64,000 nt of DNA from Riptortus pedestris (GCA_019009955.1 CM032232.1:72907001-72971000), one strand, 5' to 3'. Numbered from the stretch's first letter, positions 46,143 to 59,134 are shown. The notes: generated by a model not told the origin, from the letters alone. A program made the numbers and translations.

Positions 46143-46564
46143 GAATACTGCTTGTATTGTAAAAGGAAGAAATAGACAAAGCGTCAACTGCAGCAAATAC
46201 ATGGCATAGTTAGTACATGTGAACGGGGAATGCTTTGACAACTATTCATTAAGAGAAATGATAATGTTACCCTGAGGCTAATGGGTGTTCGAATTTCAGC
46301 TCCTCCGTGAAATTGGCTCAGACTGTCTATTTGGCTAGATATCCAATTACATGCAGTGCTTTGCTATTCCTAGCGACATAGAATATCTCCTACTAGACGA
46401 AATAACGTAATCAATTATGTCAATTCCTCATCACTCCTATACACCTTGTATGTACCTGTTAAGCAAGCTATGTAATTAATTAATTTCGAACAGGATGTTT
46501 TATTATTTATTTACAAGGATATTTTCTGTTTCCTTAACTCTTCGAGAGAGCTATTTTGAGTATG
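46143..46564. other. No feature seen
   Basis: No frame or repeat is recognised. Confidence 0.4.
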
Positions 46565-47192
46565 AAAAAACTCCATCACGAAGGGGCTGCGTTAACTAAG
46601 CAGATATGTGCGTAAAGTATTTGCATTTATCCCAAAAAGTAAATGTTCAGTGAGAACAATATTTTGTACTGAGGCTTCAAATAAAGTGCTGCATAATATA
46701 ACAGCTTATTGTTTATATGAAATGAGTAGGATTGGGGGTTTACTGAAGGCCGAAAACTGAAAAATACGAATATCTCCGTTATTAATCAAAAGAAATGAAA
46801 AAAAACGTACATAACACCATTTATAGAACATTGCATTTGCCATAAGATTGGTTCTGTATAATATTTCGATCAGAGGCATAAAACCGGAGCTATTATGATT
46901 TTTTTAAAATTCGCCCCCTCTAAACCCCTCCTCCTCCAAATTGTCGGACGAAGCCGTTACCGCACTTGATCTTTAGTTTTACATAAAAGGTTTAAATATC
47001 GAGGTAACGATCAAATAACAATTGAGACCGCTAGAGTGGTAACGGACAAATATATATAGATATACAGTTTTTAACGGATCTTATTTTTTTGTCATCTGGG
47101 TTTGATCAATGTACATATGAGGAAATCTGTCAAAAATCACGCCCTCAGTACGACCACAAAAGCTGATCTCCCTTAAGGGAAATCTACTAAAA
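46565..47192 (-). mobile_element. HINE, complete, diverged
   Basis: AAAAAACTCCATCACGAAGG with the inverse right end, the GGTTTACTGAAGGCCGAAAA block, core, a short (TA)n, and left end CCTTAAGGGAAATCTACTAA. The subterminal repeat next to the stem-loop is partly deleted. Confidence 0.8.
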
Positions 47193-48032
47193 CGGGGCTG
47201 AAGGTATTCATTAACGGGATATCAGTTCGTTGAATCAGTTTTGAAAATCGCAATGCAGTGCCAAAAGGAGAAATGAATAGAATGGAACATGTTCTAAAGC
47301 CTGCTGCAGATCAGACAAAGCTAAAGTAAGGTTTTATTAGTTGCGTATGAATTAAAAAGAATGGAAGTACCAATATAAAAAAATAAAGCATTTGAAATGT
47401 GAAGCATTATTTTTGTTTAGAAAATGCTATCACAGAAGAAATAAATAGTAGATCTGTTGTAACTAGAGGAATTCCATTATTTGAGCAAGCCACCCAAACA
47501 AGAGGATTGTTGCATGCGAATAAAATAATATTGTTGTGTTAGCTACACTGCAGAACCTGTTTTCGAACATGCGTGTTCCGTTCAGAGCTGATCCATGTCA
47601 GTTTTCCCCATAGCCGGTCATTCTTTCTCCGAAAGCGCACATCATGGGTTTACCCCCCAATACAACCTAATGCCTTTTATCTTTAAAACAGAAGCTCAAA
47701 CTCTATTGCAACTAATTCAACTTCGGAATCATTGTTTGGAACTGCTAGTACGAGCATATTAATAGTAGCATATTAATACTCCAATGCCTGTTTCAATTGT
47801 TTAATGTCCCTCATCAGTCTGGGGGATGGATGTAAATTCTCAATTTAAAATATCCCGAAGCACACCATGTCAGGGAGTGAATATTATATTGTTATATTAA
47901 TATCTCTTTGTTATGGTAAGATACAGGTTAGGTGTAAAACATATGTTCTGTAAAATTCATAAGATAGGCTTTTGTTTGGCAGCCATGAATTGAGGAATAA
48001 AGACACACATTCTGATGAAACATGCTATAATC
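47193..48032. other. No recognised gene
   Basis: Balanced-composition DNA near 47530-47700 without a clear frame. Confidence 0.35.
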
Positions 48033-48270
48033 TTTTAGCAGATTTCCCTTGAGGGAAATCAGCTATTGAGATCGTACTCATGAAGTGATTTTCGAAAAAT
48101 TTCTTCAAATGCCCATCGATCCTACCCAGGAGATGACGAAAATGAGGAATTTATTCAATTTATTTAAAATTTAAACAAAATTAAAAAACAAAACATCATT
48201 ACCAAAAAATTGGCAGATTAGAAGGCTGACCACACAGGTACCCTCAGAAAGAGGGCAGCTTATTTTGTTT

Positions 48271-48332
<62 letters not shown>

Positions 48333-48794
48333 CTGTGAACGCTTTACCGGGCACAATTTTTTTTTTATCGTTACCAAACTCGAAATTTAATCGTTTTATG
48401 TAAAAAGAAAGATGACGTTCGTTAATGCCTGAAATTGGACCAGAGGGGGGGGGTTAGAGGAGGGATTTTTGAAAATTCGAAATATCTCCGTTATTGCGTC
48501 GGATCGAAAAATTGTAAAGAATCAATCTTGTTGCAAATTAAATTTACTATAAATATTGATCTATACATTTATTCTGTATCTTGAATATTAACCGAGATAT
48601 TGCATTTGTATTGTGTGTGTGGTCGCCAGGAGTCGGCTGTGTTCGGGACTTTCCGCCGAGAGCTAGGGCGGCCATTTCCGTAACTACTGCCGTCCTTACT
48701 ACTACTGCCGTTATTAGTAGGCAGATTTCTCTATTGTAAAACTTCACGTGGGAAATCTGCTTAGTTTACGCAGCCCCTGCGTGACGGACTTTTT
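48033..48794 (+). mobile_element. HINE, complete, with foreign segment
   Basis: Left end TTTTAGCAGATTTCCC and palindrome CCCTTGAGGG; right end CACGTGGGAAATCTGCTTAG with a perfect stem-loop. Between the left block (ending GACGAAAATGAGG at about 48147) and the (TA)n tract (48274-48328) lie about 125 bp not seen in other copies, with a small hairpin ACCCTC/GAGGGC. This may be an insertion or gene conversion. Confidence 0.85.
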
Positions 48795-49395
48795 GTGCTT
48801 AAGAACACACCAAAAACAACCTTGTCATCATTTTTATGCATTATTTATTCAATCACTAATACTACAATAAATATGAATATAATTCCAGAGAAGTGATTTC
48901 CATATCAGTACCTGTTAATCTTCGACAGAAGCACTTGGTTTTCATGATCTATTCTATGACCACCACATTTTAGCATCTGCAATTTTTATTACTTTAACTA
49001 CAACTACGAATCGCCTGCAATTTGTTATTTATATTCTACCCTGTTTAAACATGAATCGCCATTGTAGCAGAATCTCAAATAAGTAAATAATACACTTTGG
49101 CAGGCTTCATCTGACTTCAGACAAGTGGATGGACTCCTCGAGGCCTTTACAACTTTACCCTAAGATGTTTCTCCTTCTTTTGTTTTAGGTTTGTCATATT
49201 ATGACCGCTCAGGCATAATTCCTAACAACTTGGCGATGCACGCATTTCTCATGACATCAATCAATCTCATCAGTAGTCGTCATTTTCCTGCATTTGTTAG
49301 TATTGTTTTATCGGCCCTGAGTAGAGCTTTTTTGTCACTTTTATTCTCATAAAAGTAACACACACTGTGCATATCAAGATATTCAAGCCCAAGCA
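48795..49395. other. No recognised gene
   Basis: No frame or repeat is seen. It leads into a LINE 3' end. Confidence 0.35.
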
Positions 49396-49398
49396 AAA

Positions 49399-49903
49399 CA
49401 TATGATACTCAACTCATGGCAGAAAACTGGGTTTACCACAATTGATAATAAACTTCGAGAACTGAAACATACACTTGGTGAATGGCCTTCCTCAAAAAGG
49501 CTAATTAGAAGAGAAAAAGTAGTTTTAACGAGGTTGAGAATTGGCCATTCACGACTAACTCACACTTACCTACTTACTGGAGAAGACGATCCCTACTGCC
49601 AACACTGTAACTGTAGACTTACTATAAAACTTATACTTACTGACTGCTATTTAAGGGCTCACCATAGACCTACCATACACTTTGACTGAATTACTACATG
49701 ACTGTAGCCCGTATATAGACCCCGTATTACACTACTTGAAACAACAACATTTTCAAAAAATTATAATGTAGGGCAATACTGAAAATATTTGCAGAAATGA
49801 GCATACTTACGTAAATATAATAATGTTATATGTTAAATAACTGATTCGTCGCTAAATCGCCCCAGTTGCGAAATGCGATTATTGTATGAATAATAATAAT
49901 AAC
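49399..49903 (+). pseudogene. LINE 3' end after RNase H
   Basis: The frame reads NKLRELKHTLGEWPSSKR, REKVVLTRLRIGHSRLTHTY, DDPYCQHCNCRLTIKLIL and TDC, i.e. the RRE-VVL-RLRIGHTRLTH motif and a C-x2-C zinc knuckle of RNase H-bearing LINEs. A frameshift after about codon 95 continues to ELLHDCSPYIDPVLHYLKQQ and a stop at 49771. The 3' UTR ends in (AAT)n at about 49889-49903, as in I-clade elements. It is 5' truncated just before this point. It is a different family from the copies at 42203 and 42440. Confidence 0.75.
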
Positions 49904-50835
49904 TTTTATTCTCAATAAGATTATCTCTGCTGTACTTGTTCTCTTTAGCCAGGACGGGCATTAGTCTTTGACATATTTTTCTTATCTCTCTGTTGATCTT
50001 ATATTCTTCAATAGTTTTACATCATCTTTCATTTATACCCTTATATTTTCTCAAATATTTACAATACTATGTTATTTTTATGTGCCCATTACATACTAAG
50101 CACTGCTCTTAAGTCTGTAAACTATTATAATTATTAGCACATTTCCTTTCCATTAATATTATGAAGACGTATTATCTAACTTAACACCCATATTTAATTT
50201 TCTCTAGAGCGAACCTTAATATTCGCCTCCTCCTTTAGATGACAATAACTGCCAGAGGAATTAACGAAGTTCGTTTTAATTTTTGTAATTACCTATAATT
50301 GTTTTAGTCAACATGGCGGTGGCCTCACCCACGACTCCCAACCAATTATCCCTGCACCCTATGCAACTAAGTAATTGGTGTTTCGCAATAGCTATTACTC
50401 CCCATCAACTAAAGTACACTAAAGTGTTCAGTTTTTCTCCCGTTTTATGACTAGTTTCCGTTTTGCTCCCATTTATCTCATAAAAAAAAATACATGAAAT
50501 TCCAGTTGGACGTGCAGAAATAGTTGTTTTCCTAAGAGCTGAAAAATTAAAGTAATTGAGACTCAAATCTACGCGAACATTTCTGATTTTGACTTTTACC
50601 CCCACTCTTCCCAATTTTCCAATATATGTGCCAACACACACGGACATTTTTATTTGTAATAAATGTCATCTGGTCAGCTGAATAGCTGGTTTGACCAAAG
50701 TAAATGTGCTAAAATCATCCATGAATGTTCTACATTTGAAAGTGATATTGGAATGAGCAATTTGAAGAAATTTGAAATTTTATAGTAACTTGGTAAGAGT
50801 ACTTTCCGCCCAAACCAAGTTGTAGTAGCTACAAT
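49904..50835. other. No recognised gene
   Basis: An 80-codon minus-strand frame at 50405-50647 is unrecognised. Confidence 0.35.
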
Positions 50836-51620
50836 ATGACAATTCAAAATATCTCCGTTATTATAAGTCGGATCGTAAAGTGTTATAGAACCAATCTTGT
50901 CAAACTATTGATGGTCTGCAATCGCCATTCTCTTCGTTTTTTCGTGACTCAAGTAGTAAGCAAATTATTCGTACTTCCTTGTTTAGCAGATTTCCCTTGA
51001 GGGAAAGCTATTGAGGTTGTACTCATGACGTGATTTTCGGAATTTTTCTTTAAATGTTCATCGATCCTACCTAGGAGATGACAGGTCTGTTCAAAACTGT
51101 GTGCATATATATTTGTCTGCTACCACTCTAGCGGTCGCAATTATTGTTTAATCGTTGCCAAACTTGATATTTAGTTGTTTTATGTAAAAAGACAGATCAA
51201 GTTCGTTACTGGCTGAAGTCGGACCAGTGGAGGGGGGGGTTTAGAGAGTAGGATTTTCGGAAATTCGAAATACCTCCGTTACTATACGTCAGATCGAAAA
51301 ATGATATAAATTCTTATTGCAAATTAAATTTACTATAAATATTGTATTATCCATTTATTCTCTATCTTGAATATTAACCGAGATATTTGCATTTTTATTA
51401 AATGTGGGCGGGTAAGGGACTAAAGTAAGTTTCCCGCCAAAACTAGTTCGGCCGTTTTCGTAACTGTTTGGCTCTCGTGAAATTTCTCTATTGTACTACT
51501 TCACGTGTGAAATCTGCTTAGTTTACGCAGCCACTGCGTGACGGACGTTTCTGTCTTGACTATACCAGTACGTGGGAAATCTGCTTAGTTTACGCAGCAC
51601 CTTCGAGGCGGTCTTTTTAT
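50836..51620 (+). mobile_element. Variant HINE interrupted by a complete HINE
   Basis: Variant core (CGTTATTATAAGTCGGATCG) runs to GTACTTCCTTG at 50981, stops, and resumes after 51550 with ACTATACCAGTACGTGGGAAATC, a right end and a mutated stem-loop. The uninterrupted relative at 59135-59455 shows the two halves belong together. Confidence 0.75.
50982..51550 (+). mobile_element. HINE, complete, nested
   Basis: 569 bp from TTTAGCAGATTTCCC to the stem-loop and GACGGACG. The left palindrome is shortened and the (TA)n tract is very short. It sits in a T-rich site of another HINE in the same orientation. Confidence 0.87.
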
Positions 51621-51746
51621 TCCATCGTTACTAAACTTAATTTTTAAACGTTCTAATAGCTAAGTTTGTTAACAATTTAAAACATCGTTATTTTTGCAGC
51701 TGCAATTTCTGTTTAGTAATGTTTTGTAACTAATAGTTGTTAATTT

Positions 51747-52463
51747 TTTTTAACAGATTTCCCTTACGAAAAATCAGCTATTGAGGTCGTACTCATGAAG
51801 CGATTTTCGAAACATTTCTTCAAATGTCCATCGATCCTACCCAAGAGATGACGAAAATCAGGTCCGTTCAAAACTATATACGTATGGTAATTCATATAAC
51901 TATCGACAGGCTTGTAGATGATGCCATCGCATCGAAAGCGCTTGCCAGCGGTACTCAACCATCAGCCAGTGACGACGGTCTCCACCGAGAGGTATGACTA
52001 TACTATATACGTATGTATATATTTGTCTGTTAACAATCTAGCGACCGCAATTTTTGTTTAATTGTTACCAAACTCGTTATTAAATTGTTTTATGTAAAAA
52101 GAAAGATCAAGTTCGTTACTGGCTGAAATCGGACAACTGGGTGGGGGGGGGGGTTGGAGTGGGAAAATTCGAAATATCTCCGTTACTATACGTCGGATCG
52201 AAAACTTGTATAGAACCAATCTTATTGCAAGTTATATTTACAATAAATATTGTTATGTACATTTATTTTCTATCTTGAATATTCACAGAGATATCGTGAC
52301 TCCGTCGAAAGCCACTTCGGCCGTTTCTGTAACGCTTCGGCTCTCGTGAAATTGGTTTAGAGACTCGTTACTACTACTGTTACTAGTATGCAGATTTCTC
52401 TATTGTGAAACTCCTCGTGGGAAATCTGCTTAGTTTACGCAGCCCCCTTGTGACGACTTTTTT
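51747..52463 (+). mobile_element. HINE, complete, split by a small insertion
   Basis: Left end TTTAACAGATTTCCC, left block, then an insertion at 51887-52001 within the (TA)-like tract, core with a run of G, and right end GGGAAATCTGCTTAG with a damaged stem-loop. Confidence 0.85.
51887..52001 (+). mobile_element. 115-bp retroposon-like insertion with ribozyme-like motif
   Basis: ACTATATACGTATG at 51873-51886 is repeated exactly at 52002-52015, a 14-bp target duplication inside a HINE. The insert contains TAGATGATGC...GCATCGAAAGCGCTT, which resembles a decayed hammerhead core (TAGATGA for CTGATGA, GAAA at 51934-51937). It also has TCCACCG about 20 bp before its right edge, as in the units at 11941 and 37068. 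It encodes nothing. Confidence 0.6.
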
Positions 52464-53128
52464 TTTTGTATTAGCCCATGATTAAAGAAACTCAACTGGT
52501 TTTCACTATAAGGTAATAAATAAATATTCATCCCGCCCAGCTGAAATACTGGCACTGTTAACACCGCAATACACGTAATAGTGGATCCCATTAGCCTATT
52601 CCATACGAAGAATGGTCCAAAATTGTTGCTTGAAATACTCTAAGAATTTTGAATAATATTTTCTAATTCAGACTTAGATACAAGATGCATGTGCATACCC
52701 TTCATTGTGTAATAAATTTAATAATGTTCTATGTATACCTCAGATATTATAGAGATGTTATGTGATCTGTATGTTGGTATGTATCACTGTGCAGAGTATT
52801 GATTTGGCGTGAGAAGCTGTTAAAATATATGATTAGCTTTTCCCTGTAGATGATAGCTAGAATAAGGAGGCACGTGTTCTCGAGGTCGCTCATCCGTCTA
52901 ATGGTGATAACGATTTATCATGGCTCGCTCCAACCTTCATCTGGCTTAGCCCAACATATAGTCCTGCTATGGCCAATTTATTTTATATTGAGTACCGTCA
53001 TAAAGTAGGGGTCATAATGGAGTTTCAGGAAAATTACAAGTTAACATCCAGGCCAAATTGTTGAAGGAAATCCAAATATATGGGAGTGTATATATGTTAT
53101 GAAATAACTATATAATAAATAAAAAAAA

Positions 53129-53132
<4 letters not shown>
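52464..53132. other. No feature seen
   Basis: No frame or repeat is recognised. Confidence 0.4.

Positions 53133-53171
<39 letters not shown>
53133..53171. repeat. (GA)n microsatellite
   Basis: About 19 uninterrupted GA units. Confidence 0.95.
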
Positions 53172-53176
<5 letters not shown>

Positions 53177-53235
53177 TAGGGGGAGTGTGAGAGAGGTTCT
53201 TATTCTGAGATTTATGATTTTATAAAAATTTTAAA

Positions 53236-53310
53236 GCATTTTAATAGATTTTCTTTGAGGTTGTAATCATTGATTTACGAAACATTTCTTCAAATGTCCA
53301 TAGATCCGAC
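53236..53310 (+). mobile_element. HINE left-end fragment
   Basis: TTTTAATAGATTTTCTTTGAGG and ACGAAACATTTCTTCAAATG match the left end and left block, then stop. Confidence 0.5.
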
Positions 53311-53490
53311 CATAATAGTTCGAACCTATACTTTTACGGGCTGGTGTAAACATACATTCACCTTAAATAGCTGCAACAATAAATTATTCCATTTGATAAA
53401 AATATCTCATAATTTGACTCTGAATGTATTTAATTTATTGCCTGAAAAGTGAAGAACCTGCGAAGTGACATTTAAACAAATAAAAATAAC

Positions 53491-54131
53491 AAAAACGACT
53501 ATCACTCAGGGGCTGCGTAAACTAAGCAGATTTCCCATGTGAAGTTTTACAATAGAGCATCTGCATACTGGTCACACAGTACCACCGTGATTAGATAATG
53601 AGAAATCTTTCAGTTTATTAAAATAAATTTCCAACTGAAACGGCTTCTGAATTGTAAGAATAATTTATATTTTAATAACTCAAATTTTAGTAGTACAAGA
53701 ACTAAAGAAGGGGGGGGGGCGGATGAATAGAACGTATTTGCATAAATCTCACCAAGGAAGTTAAGGTAAGGTTAAAAACAACAGGTTAGAAGTAGCTTCC
53801 GCCTGAGCCGAGAAATGACGAAGATGGCCGACCACAGACTTCATAAAAATGCAAATATCTCGGTTAATATTGAAGATAAAGAATAAATTTATATAACAAT
53901 ATTTATAGTAAATTTAATTTCGAATATGATTGCTTCTATACAATTTTTCGATCCGATTTATAATAACGGAGATATTTTGAATGTTCGAAAATCCCTTCTC
54001 TAAACCCCCCCTCCCTCTGGTCCGATTTCAGCCATTAACGAACTTGATCTGTCTTTTTACATAAAACGGTTAAATATCGAGTTTCGTAACCATCAAACAA
54101 AAATTGCGACTGCTAGAGCGTTAACAGACAA

Positions 54132-54169
<38 letters not shown>

Positions 54170-54284
54170 TAACGCACCTCATTTTCGTCATCTCCTGGGT
54201 AGGACCGATGGACGTTTGAAGAAAATTTTCGAAAATCGCGTCATGAGTCCGACCTCAATAGCTGATTTCCCTTAAGGGAAATTT
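53491..54284 (-). mobile_element. HINE, first of a tandem pair
   Basis: The inverse right end has an unusual flank, AAAACGACTATCACTCAG. About 300 bp of long-subfamily sequence follow, with a run of G at about 53710. Then core, a (TA)n tract at 54135-54164, left block and CTTAAGGGAAATTT. The last bases of the left end (CTGCTAAAA) are missing where the second unit begins. Confidence 0.8.
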
Positions 54285-55193
54285 AAAACGACTATCACTC
54301 AGTGGCTGCGTAAACTAAGCAGATTTTTCTCGTGCACACCATTGATCTCATCGTACTATATAATTTATATTTCTAAGTGAAAATCCGATGAGCAGAATTA
54401 GGGGTTTGATAAGGTAAAAAAAACAATTAAGTGCCAATACCTCGCTTAATATTTGTGCTAAGAAAAAAATGAGTAGAGCAACTATAGTAGAGCATCAATA
54501 TTTTACAATATTACGATGTTTCAAAAGCAACCACCCCCACTACCAACTTCTCGTCCTGATACAGCCCTTAACTAATATGATTTATAGTTTTGAATAAAAC
54601 AGTTGAATATTGCGTATGGTATACATCAAATAAACATTTTGGGGTAAAAAACGTAAAATATGAAACTATGACATCACATAACGTATTTAAGCTTCCTATA
54701 AAGTGGATCATGATATAACAGCTTATTGTTAATATGAGTAGGAGTGTGGGTTTAATAAAAGCTCAAAATTAAAAAAAAAATGCAAATATCTTGGTTGATA
54801 TTCGTGATAAGGAAAATATCGACTTAACAAAATTTATAGGAAATAAAATTCTCATTAAGCTTTGCTCTATACAATTTCATGGAGATATTTCGAATTTTCG
54901 CAATTCCTCCTCTCTAAACCCAGCACCCCCTTATCTGTCCAATTTTAGTCGTAACGAACATGAAGTTCAGTTTTACAAGAAACGCTTATATATCCAGTTT
55001 GTTAAAGATAGGTAAAAAATTGCGACCGTCCGCTAGAGTGGTAAGAGACAAATATGCATATAATTAATTTTGAACAGACCTCATTTTCGTCATCTATTAG
55101 GTAGGATTAATTGACATTTGAATAAATTATTCGAAAATCACGTCATGAGTACAATCTCAATAGCTGATTTCTCTTTAGGGAAGTCTGCTAATA
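54285..55193 (-). mobile_element. HINE, second of a tandem pair, two cores
   Basis: It begins with the same unusual AAAACGACTATCACTCAG and a right end. It then carries two successive core-like regions (about 54385-54640 and 54715-55000), the second preceded by GAGTAGGAGTGTGGGTTT. It ends in the left block and GGGAAGTCTGCTAATAAAA. Confidence 0.75.
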
Positions 55194-55883
55194 AAATGTC
55201 TAAAGTCCAACCAAAACCTTTATAAGATAAGACATCTTAAGACCGGCATACATTTGTATTGAGCATACATGGTTTTCCTGGTGCTTTTACGGACATTGTA
55301 TTAGTCAGTTAATACTCTGGAGGAGTTTTAGGACAAAAAATATAAACCAAAATACAATATTATATTACATATTTTTCATTCACGTTGAAGCAGAACTACC
55401 TACTGATATATTTCATCTTTCCAAAATGGGGGAATTATTTGAATGTTGTTTCAAATGAAATTTAATCTCGGGAGGTTCGTTTGATCTCTTTCTCACTGAA
55501 CCGCATCCATTAGTTGGTAGAAGGAAGAGGGGATGGTTGGAAGGTAGATGAAATTCCACCATAACAGTTGGAATCCAGCGATAAAGGAGACTATATAAAG
55601 GAAATAGGTTTCCTCTGTGAATTCTCTCTTCTCGGCCTTAATTAATTTCGAGTGGTCTCAATTTGACTGGAGCTCGGTATTCGCCTTTACTTGACGTCAA
55701 ATAGATTTTAGTTCAGATGCATTCCCCTTATTATTGAATTAGTCAAGTAGAATATTCTTGGTATTAATTAAGTTTTTGCGTTTCACAGAAACAGAAATAA
55801 TTATTACAACTTGGTTTTTTTTTCCATGTTTGAAGTTCCTTAAAGGGTAAGACCTGGAAAAACAATCTATAAATTATCTACCA
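55194..55883. other. No recognised gene
   Basis: No frame or repeat is recognised. Confidence 0.35.
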
Positions 55884-56745
55884 CTTGCTAAGTTACCCGG
55901 CTTTGCCAGGGAATTCAAGTTGCTAAATATCAAATTAAACATCTTTTGTCACGTGCAGGTTCGCTAAAAAACAATAGGAAACGAAATATGACGATTTTTC
56001 ATTTCATGCACCCCTAACAACCCCCACTCCTATTCGTTTCTAAAAATGTTAATATAGCTTATATTCAAAAATACGGAGTTTCGTTAGTTTCGATTTAGTC
56101 TTTCCTGTCCTATTACATTGTTGACCGCTTCTATAGTTTTTCGTGTATACCTAATTTATACGCCAAAAGTGCATATAACAAAAGCCACTTTAACTAACGG
56201 AACAAACTTTCTTCTTTTATATGCACGTTTGCCGAAAAATGAATAGATTACAAAATATCTCGATTTTATATTTCACACCACCCTTATAATCCCCACTCTA
56301 TTTCGTACCTCAAAATTTTAATATAGTCTATAATCAGGGAGGTGTACGAAATACCAAATCACATACGGAGTTTCGTTTTATTCGATTGAGTCTTTTGTGT
56401 TATAAAAAAGTTGTTGGCTCCTGATATTGTTTTTAGTGTATAACTCGTTTATACTTCGGTATACGACAAAAGAGTGTATTACAAAAGTTACTCTAAATAA
56501 CAAAATAAACAACTTTTGTTATGTGCATATTTGCCGAAAACCCAATAGGAGACGAAATATCGCTATTTTTAATTTCAGGCCTCCCTTATAACCCCCACTC
56601 CTGTTCGTCTCAGAGAATATTAATATAGTCAGAAACCTAACCTGTTTTGGTGGTAATATACATACCAAGTTTCATAAAATTCGGTTCAGCCGTTTACGAT
56701 TCTGTAAAGGACATAGATACAAACATTCATTTTTATATATATAGA
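55884..56745 (-). mobile_element. Non-autonomous Helitron
   Basis: Minus strand: starts TCTATATATATAAAA at 56745, with A before it. It ends with the CCTGGCAAAGCCGGG hairpin and CAAG, a mutated CTAG, followed by T. It has the same repeated interior as the copy at 28229: three units with CCCCCACTC(C/T) near 56021, 56295 and 56590. Confidence 0.8.
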
Positions 56746-58134
56746 TTGTATCTGGCGCTCAAGTTCCTTAATTCTAGAGTAATTTATTTTTTTGTATTTC
56801 AAAATATGAATAATTCAATCTTGTTGGGGACGAGGGAGGGATTTATCTGAATTAAATTTTTACTGCATTTATACGAAGTTGAGGAATGGTTTTTCAGATT
56901 TCAACGAAATTACCCGTTTTGTGCATCCCCCAATCCATCTTGACTAGTTTCGTCGTAGGGGTAATTTCATATTTAGAATTGTTGTAACAATAATTTTTCA
57001 CCCATTTTTTTTATTGAAATTGACTAGAAGGAGGGGGGGATGGAGAGGGGAGAAAATAAAAATAATCAAATTTCGGCATACTTAGATAAGACAAAAAAAA
57101 ATTGGGCACTACTTTTTTAGTTTATTATAAACATTCCTATAAATTATGTTCTATGGCATTTTTTCGATTCTATGCATTGGAAAGGAGATACCATTTATCA
57201 CTTACAAATGAATATTCTTTGCTTTTATATGTTTAATTGAACTCCATAGAAGCCAGCGGCTAGTCTAGATTGATAAAATATTATATTTGGGATTTTTTTT
57301 GTCTACTCCTTCCCCTCCCCCCCTCTTTTTTTATCGAATTGACCAAGAAGGGGGGGAGAGTATAGAGAAGGGTTAAAGTAAGATATTAAAAACTTCTATG
57401 TACCCATCATTTGTTTACGGTGAAAAGAGTTATAAGTTATGATATATGAAAAGTTTTGATCCGATACATTGAAACGGAGATGTCTTATATCACATCCAAA
57501 TGAAATAGTTTTAAATGAATATAAATTGACCATTTGTTATATATAGGAATTCAAGGTAGACCCTAAATTTTTGTGCCCACATCTGATTTTGCTATTTAAA
57601 AACACATTATCATTAGTTATTCACAAAGCCATTACTTATAATTGCCAAATATAAAACAATTTAAAAGTTCAATTAAACTTCTACTAATATTTAACTAAAT
57701 AAATGAATGTATCTCATACATGTGCCAGTATCATAATACAAATCTTGCAACCACCTTGTTTCTGACTGTAGGTACTCTTTTCAGATTGCTACATCCTTTG
57801 AAATCCAGTTGGTGATTGATGCCTGGGAGTTCTGGGCTCTCCTTTCCCTTTGCCCAATAATAATTCCTTCAAATAAATTAATAATAAAATCTGTTGAAAT
57901 CACACTATAAGATTCCCCCTCATAGCGTTGATAAGATATCAATATTGTAACTCATTCCACAGGTGGGTTAGAGGTCATTTGAAGCGGGTTTAGCACTGCC
58001 TACATAGCCGGGAGGCAGTGACCAGGAGCCCCAACTCGTGTGCGAATGGGATCTAACAAGGTCGAAGTATTTAGCCATCCAGATAGTTGCTAACTAGGCT
58101 CACGCTAGGCTCAGCCGCTACACCTTGAACTGTT
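56746..58134. repeat. Unclassified repeat copies within non-coding DNA
   Basis: Two related blocks (about 57140-57260 and 57440-57560) share GGAGAT...TATATCAC and CAAATGAA with 12271-12425. They alternate with G-run and C-run tracts near 57030, 57310 and 57345. A 67-codon frame at 56647-56850 overlaps the Helitron end. Nothing is recognised at 57600-58134. Confidence 0.45.
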
Positions 58135-58533
58135 GAAAAGCCCACCAAGCAAGGGCTGCGTAAACTGAGCAGAGTTTCCATATGCTGGAATGGCACATAC
58201 TGCCAAATTCATCTTAATATCAGTTGGATATAAAAATTCAAATGTACACTGGACATGAAATGTTTAGTGACTCAGTTATTTAAAGTAAACATCCTAATAT
58301 TACAAGGGGGTTTACTGAAGGCTGAAAATATAAAAATACAATTAATTCCCATAATATTCAAGAATGTTTAGAAAACAATTTTAGAAAATTAAATTTTTAA
58401 CATGTTGGTTTTATAACTTTTCCCCTCCAATTCATAATAACAGAAGTATTTTGAGTTTTTGAATTCTATTCCCTAACCCACCTCCTACATTTCTACCCCA
58501 AAATCAGCCATTAACGTAAATGATCTTTAGTGT
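58135..58533 (-). mobile_element. HINE right half, diverged
   Basis: AAGGGCTGCGTAAACTGAGCAG, GGGGGTTTACTGAAGGCTG and a decayed core ending AGCCATTAACGTAAATGATC. Left part absent. Confidence 0.6.
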
Positions 58534-58664
58534 TGAGGTCATGAAACTGAATGAAAATTTTCAGTAAAGAACATACAATCTTAGTTGACGTCTTCAAATA
58601 TCTCACAAAATAAATCTCCGTTGAAAACAATAATCGATATTTAACATTGAATCAAGACTTTTCG

Positions 58665-58905
58665 TGATATACTGGCTCATTGATAACGGTTGATTACTAA
58701 AAGTGGGGGTTTCCTTGACGCTGAAAATAAAAAAATAAAAAAAATATCTTGGTTAATATTCCAGATAGAGAAAAAACAGCACAGAACAACATTAATAGAA
58801 AATTAATATGCAAAAAGAGTTACATTAAATTTTTTGATCCGACTCATAATACAAGAGTTATTTTTCTCCCCTCTATCCCTCCCTTCCCCTCCTGTCCAAT
58901 TTCAG
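58665..58905 (-). mobile_element. HINE core fragment
   Basis: GTGGGGGTTTCCTTGACGCTG, CTTGGTTAATATTCCAGATAG, TTGATCCGACTCATAATAC and CCAATTTCAGCCG form a second core copy downstream of the previous one, without ends. Confidence 0.6.
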
Positions 58906-59134
58906 CCGAGTGATTTTTGTTCTGCCATACTTTTTATGTAGGACTCTGATAGAAAATCAAATTTTAAGTTTATATCGGTGAATTTTTCAATTTGCCGGCA
59001 TCCTTTAATCGTAAAATGCACAAATCTTTATTTCAGAAACGGCACACTTTAATGAAAAATGCTGCGAATTAAAGTTGTAGTCGACAAAATTATTTTGAAA
59101 CAAATCTACAGGAATAGGAATTATAATAGGATTA

